Assembly: GCA_937910785.1 (NCBI GenBank)
Contig: CALDLG010000017.1
Coordinates: forward strand, 1 to 8,664
Length of the DNA: 8,664 nt
Source of the DNA: an uncultured Lachnospiraceae bacterium
GTDB taxonomy: Bacteria; Bacillota; Clostridia; Lachnospirales; Lachnospiraceae
Reading direction: 5' to 3'
Under the pieces are notes generated by a model that was given only the letters and a program-made list of their open reading frames with translations, had not been told where the DNA came from and made no database searches. Position 1 is the stretch's first letter, and every line of letters starts with the position of its first letter. The position numbers were made by a program, and so were the translations under genes. This document shows positions 5,913 to 8,664 of the stretch, piece by piece.

Positions 5913-8303
5913 TTAAAGCGACGCGCTTTCTCCTTCCACCACCTCATCGGCCCGCGTAAACGAAATCTCATAGATGTTCGAAGTCATTTTTCTGACCGCG
6001 CCCCCTTTCCAATGGCAGGCTGCCACATATTCCGGCATACAGACCCGAATCGTGTGGCCTCTCTCCGCTTTTAACTTCACATTCAGCCTCTTTTCCTGTC
6101 TGTTCCAGCACATGGAAATTTTTCCGTCCGGATAGCAAAAATTATGAATTCTTCCGCTGTTTAACCGTCTTGGGAGCGCCGGCAGGATTTTCAGCAGATC
6201 TTTGGAAGCATACAAAATCATCTCCTGAACCGCGTTGACGTATCCCAATACAGCATCTAATTGTACCGGAGCCGGGTCCATATCCAACGTAATGCTCATA
6301 CCGCGCCAGTCATTATGAAGCGTAAAAAAATTAGGCAAAAGGCAGGATTTGGCCATATTGTCCAGACACTCCGCAGCTTTTTCTCCCTCCTCAAATCTCG
6401 CATAAATGGCCGCCATATGAGCCATGGACCACCCTGTCTGAGCGTCAATTTTCCGCAGCGCAACCGCCTTCTTATATTTTTCCATTTCCTGCGGGTGATC
6501 GACCGAATTAACCTCATTCCCCGGAAATACAGGGTAAATATGGGACAGATGACGATGATCGTATCTGTCTTCAAAATCATCCTCCTGCCACTCCCGAATC
6601 GCACCGAATTCATTGATTTTGTATGGCGGAATCGACTTCAGAATTCCTTTCCAGACTTCGATACGCTCCTTCCGGCATCCGTATTTCGTTTCGATCTCAA
6701 TCAGATTTCTGAAAAACTCCTTCACGATCGCCAGATCTATTGTGGAATTAATTGTCGTCGGCATGGGATGCGCAATCATCTCCGATAACGGCGGCATAAA
6801 ATTCTGCGGTGTATTTTCCGGCGATACGCTGGGGTAGATTTTAATGCTTCCATCTTCTTTGTACCGAATAAAATCCTCGTAAAACGCAGCGACCTCCTCC
6901 ATATACGGGAGAATTTCTTTTCTGATATACGCCTCCTCCTCCGGACGGTATGATGCATAGGCGCTGTAATGCTGTGCAATCCATCCTGCTGCGCCTGTCC
7001 AGTTAATAATAACAGGCACGACCTGATTCGGCTCGGATACATTCGGCGTCGTTCCCGCCGTCATATAAATTCCCCGGCAGCCAAACAATTTTTCCGCATT
7101 CTCCCTGAATGTATCCAATCGGGAATTATAATATTCAAACAGGGCTCGGTGGTATTCGACAAGATTTCCCACAAAGCTGTGCCAGTAGATCATTTGTGTA
7201 TTTTCATTAGCCATATTGTGCGGCCATAAAGGCTGATAGCTGCCGCACCATATTCCATACAGGGCAAACGGATTTGCATTTTCCGCCGTACCGCTGATAA
7301 ACAGATACCTCCCGTATTTCCACATTTTTTCCATCAGCTCTGCCGGCTGTTCTTCAACAAACGCCTGATGTAACAGAGATTCATTGCTGACTTTTTCGTA
7401 TCCTTCCAATTCCAGTCTGGCGCTTTGATACAGACTTTTATGAAGCGGGATATGAAGCTTTAACTGTTCCTCATATCCTTCCGTCCGGCTTAGAATCCGC
7501 TCTTTTGCTTCCTGCATTCCCGTTCCAGCCCCGTCCTTCAGAAATGTGCGGATGGTAACCACAATCTCACCGGCATCCTTCACAAAAATTCTTCCATACT
7601 CCGCTTTCTGTATTCCGTCCGATTCCACTCTTGCCGCCATACCAAAGAAACGGCCGCCCCCATCTACATTCCGGTAGAAAAGCCAGTCTTTTTCCACCTT
7701 CAACTCTTTCTCTTTTTCCAGCTCTTCACAGATTTCCGGAAGCGGCATTCCGGGAATCCGGTGAATGTCTGCCATAAAATCGGCACAGATAACCGGCTTC
7801 GAAGCCCGAATCCGATAGCGAATCATATCATCTGCTCTGGAAACAAAACCATCACAGCGGTACAAGACCTCCTGATCCGTCCATTGACAGGACACTTCCC
7901 CCCTGTCCATCTGAAGTACGCGCAGGTAATGATGGAATGTTCCTTTTGGAATAATCTGTATTTTCAAATCCGCCAGAGGAAGCGGAAATTCCAGCTCTGC
8001 CTGATATCCGCACCGCTTCAGCTCATTGACAATCTCCCAGCTGGCCTCCTTATATTCTCCATGATCCATTTTATCCCGCATCCGGTTCAGCGCCTCATGC
8101 ACATCCGGAAGCTTCTCCGCCTTTCCTCCATACCACAGATCTCCGTCTGTCAGCATAATCGTCTGTTCTTTCGTTCCGCCGTAAAAACTGGCCCCCGTAT
8201 GGCCATTGCCGCTCACCAGCGCTTCCCGCCAGGCTTCTCTCCACCAGGAAGCCGGATATTGCATGAAAAGACTGTCACGCGTTACTATAATTGGTTCCAA
8301 CAT
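5913..8303 (-). CDS. Glycoside hydrolase family 95 protein (alpha-L-fucosidase-like)
   Basis: 796-residue glycosidase, normal length for GH95. The N-terminal beta domain starts with the family signature at about 24-60 (EALVSGNGHTGASFYGG, then LTDGDLWYGG). The (alpha/alpha)6 barrel follows, and a C-terminal beta domain starts near 704 (ILPALPRRL). Likely catalytic residues by alignment with the Bifidobacterium GH95 fucosidase are Asn366 and Asn368 (NEN, before TQMIYW), Glu496 in PSVSPENT as general acid, and Asp683 in PVQLDAVLG. Also family-like are DHRHLSH (582-588) and TGWSMAH (623-629). There is no signal peptide, so it acts in the cytoplasm on imported oligosaccharide. Alpha-1,2-fucosides are the usual substrate, but some GH95 enzymes act on L-galactosides, and several motifs are altered here, so specificity is uncertain. 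The start is firm: GGAGG at 8311-8315 is seven bases before the ATG. No sugar transporter or regulator gene is visible nearby. Confidence 0.92.
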   Translation of the reverse strand: MLEPIIVTRDSLFMQYPASWWREAWREALVSGNGHTGASFYGGTKEQTIMLTDGDLWYGGKAEKLPDVHEALNRMRDKMDHGEYKEASWEIVNELKRCGYQAELEFPLPLADLKIQIIPKGTFHHYLRVLQMDRGEVSCQWTDQEVLYRCDGFVSRADDMIRYRIRASKPVICADFMADIHRIPGMPLPEICEELEKEKELKVEKDWLFYRNVDGGGRFFGMAARVESDGIQKAEYGRIFVKDAGEIVVTIRTFLKDGAGTGMQEAKERILSRTEGYEEQLKLHIPLHKSLYQSARLELEGYEKVSNESLLHQAFVEEQPAELMEKMWKYGRYLFISGTAENANPFALYGIWCGSYQPLWPHNMANENTQMIYWHSFVGNLVEYHRALFEYYNSRLDTFRENAEKLFGCRGIYMTAGTTPNVSEPNQVVPVIINWTGAAGWIAQHYSAYASYRPEEEAYIRKEILPYMEEVAAFYEDFIRYKEDGSIKIYPSVSPENTPQNFMPPLSEMIAHPMPTTINSTIDLAIVKEFFRNLIEIETKYGCRKERIEVWKGILKSIPPYKINEFGAIREWQEDDFEDRYDHRHLSHIYPVFPGNEVNSVDHPQEMEKYKKAVALRKIDAQTGWSMAHMAAIYARFEEGEKAAECLDNMAKSCLLPNFFTLHNDWRGMSITLDMDPAPVQLDAVLGYVNAVQEMILYASKDLLKILPALPRRLNSGRIHNFCYPDGKISMCWNRQEKRLNVKLKAERGHTIRVCMPEYVAACHWKGGAVRKMTSNIYEISFTRADEVVEGESASL

Positions 8304-8439
8304 TTTTTATCCTCCGTTCATTTCTCTTCCGACCTTGTCGCTTTGTTATTTTGTCGCTTTTCTATTTTGAATCGTTTATCATCTTTTGGCCTGAGGCAGC
8401 TGTCATTTCTTTCATACTTTAATCTTGAGGGGAATATGC
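8304..8439 (-). other. Gap between carbamoyltransferase and GH95 genes
   Basis: 136 bases between co-directional minus-strand genes. It holds the GH95 Shine-Dalgarno site (8311-8315) and a 10-base direct repeat (8335-8360). I found no convincing terminator; the best stem is GCCT-C-AGGC, which is too short and has a one-base loop. No clear -35/-10 pair was found, so readthrough from the upstream gene is possible. Confidence 0.5.
8335..8360 (-). promoter_or_regulatory. Direct repeat upstream of GH95, possible operator
   Basis: TTGTCGCTTT occurs at 8335-8344 and again at 8351-8360 (AAAGCGACAA on the coding strand), 16 bases start to start. A short inverted repeat, CGAC-CTT-GTCG (8330-8340), overlaps the first copy. 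The pair sits 32-57 bases upstream of the GH95 start, a position suited to a repressor or activator site. No regulator gene is in view, so the function is a guess. Confidence 0.4.
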
Positions 8440-8664
8440 TTAACACTGTACCATACACCATATCATAACAGCCTGCTGAACCACCAATAAATTCTTTTTA
8501 AATTCATATCCCACAAAATATTCTGACTGTATGACGTCATCAGAAACTTCTTCACCGCGATAAAATGGCGGACAGGGGTTTAATACGGCATTTTTATTAG
8601 CCATATCCATTACTTCTCTGGTTATCTGATATTTTCTAAAGTCACTTAATGCTCTGGCGGGCAG
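8440..8664 (-). CDS. Aspartate/ornithine carbamoyltransferase family protein, C-terminal 74 residues
   Basis: An open frame enters from the right edge and ends with TAA at 8440-8442, giving 74 residues; the N-terminus lies outside the window. Near its start, DFRKYQITREVMDMA resembles the carbamoyltransferase segment before the substrate motif. NPCPPFYRGEEVSDDVI follows, where ornithine enzymes have HCLP-x-RG-x-E(V/I) and aspartate enzymes HPxP. The tail FVGYEFKKNLLVVQQAVM corresponds to the final helix, where relatives read like Q-x-(E/G)N and (K/M)A-(I/V)-L. The family is recognisable but the active-site motif is neither type, so the second substrate (ornithine, aspartate or another amine) is open. 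It precedes the GH95 gene by 136 bases on the same strand. Confidence 0.75.
   Translation of the reverse strand: MPARALSDFRKYQITREVMDMANKNAVLNPCPPFYRGEEVSDDVIQSEYFVGYEFKKNLLVVQQAVMIWCMVQC

Noticed and set aside
5915..5929. Palindrome AAAGCG-ACG-CGCTTT at the GH95 stop codon
   Set aside because: It is short, lies inside the last codons, and has no U-run after it; it is probably incidental, although it shares AAAGCGAC with the repeat upstream of the gene.
8385..8405. Terminator between the carbamoyltransferase and GH95 genes
   Set aside because: The only stem (GCCT with AGGC) is four base pairs with a one-base loop and no U-tract.
7761..8468. 235-codon open frame on the plus strand
   Set aside because: It overlaps the 5' part of GH95, its ribosome binding site and the end of the carbamoyltransferase on the opposite strand; the composition is that of an antisense frame.

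Overview
The window looks like chromosomal DNA from a Gram-positive Clostridia, most likely a gut Lachnospiraceae. This is inferred from moderate GC, purine-rich Shine-Dalgarno sites, a DUF939-type membrane protein, a FapA protein carrying IR-x-GL repeats, and an intracellular GH95 enzyme. No rRNA, tRNA, transposase, phage gene or CRISPR array is visible. Five complete protein genes and one truncated gene account for nearly all of the sequence.

Layout. Positions 1-173 hold two copies of a palindromic repeat with a 72-base period, then a strong bidirectional terminator. Positions 174-2150 hold a two-gene minus-strand operon: a membrane-anchored alpha/beta hydrolase (first) and an ArAE/DUF939 membrane protein (second), 24 bases apart and ending at that terminator. 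Positions 2151-2517 form a divergent intergenic region. It carries a candidate structured RNA or attenuator on the minus strand (leader of the hydrolase) and a good sigma-A-type promoter on the plus strand.

That promoter drives a second two-gene unit (2530-5788, plus). The first gene encodes a FapA/DUF342 beta-helix protein whose N-terminus carries seven contiguous 26-residue repeats. The second encodes a response regulator with an HD-GYP domain, a predicted cyclic-di-GMP phosphodiesterase with its motifs intact. The pairing suggests a signalling module in which phosphorylation controls c-di-GMP breakdown and the FapA-repeat protein is a partner, scaffold or output; that link is inference.

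A long inverted repeat separates this unit from the convergent GH95 gene (5913-8303, minus), a cytoplasmic glycosidase of the alpha-L-fucosidase family. Upstream of it, and co-directional, is the C-terminal end of a divergent carbamoyltransferase (8440-8664) that runs off the window. The 136-base gap between them holds a 10-base direct repeat that may be an operator.

The least explained parts are the 26-residue repeat array fused to FapA, its pairing with the HD-GYP regulator, the minus-strand structured leader, and the unusual active-site motif of the truncated carbamoyltransferase. No complete undescribed system can be claimed from this sequence alone.
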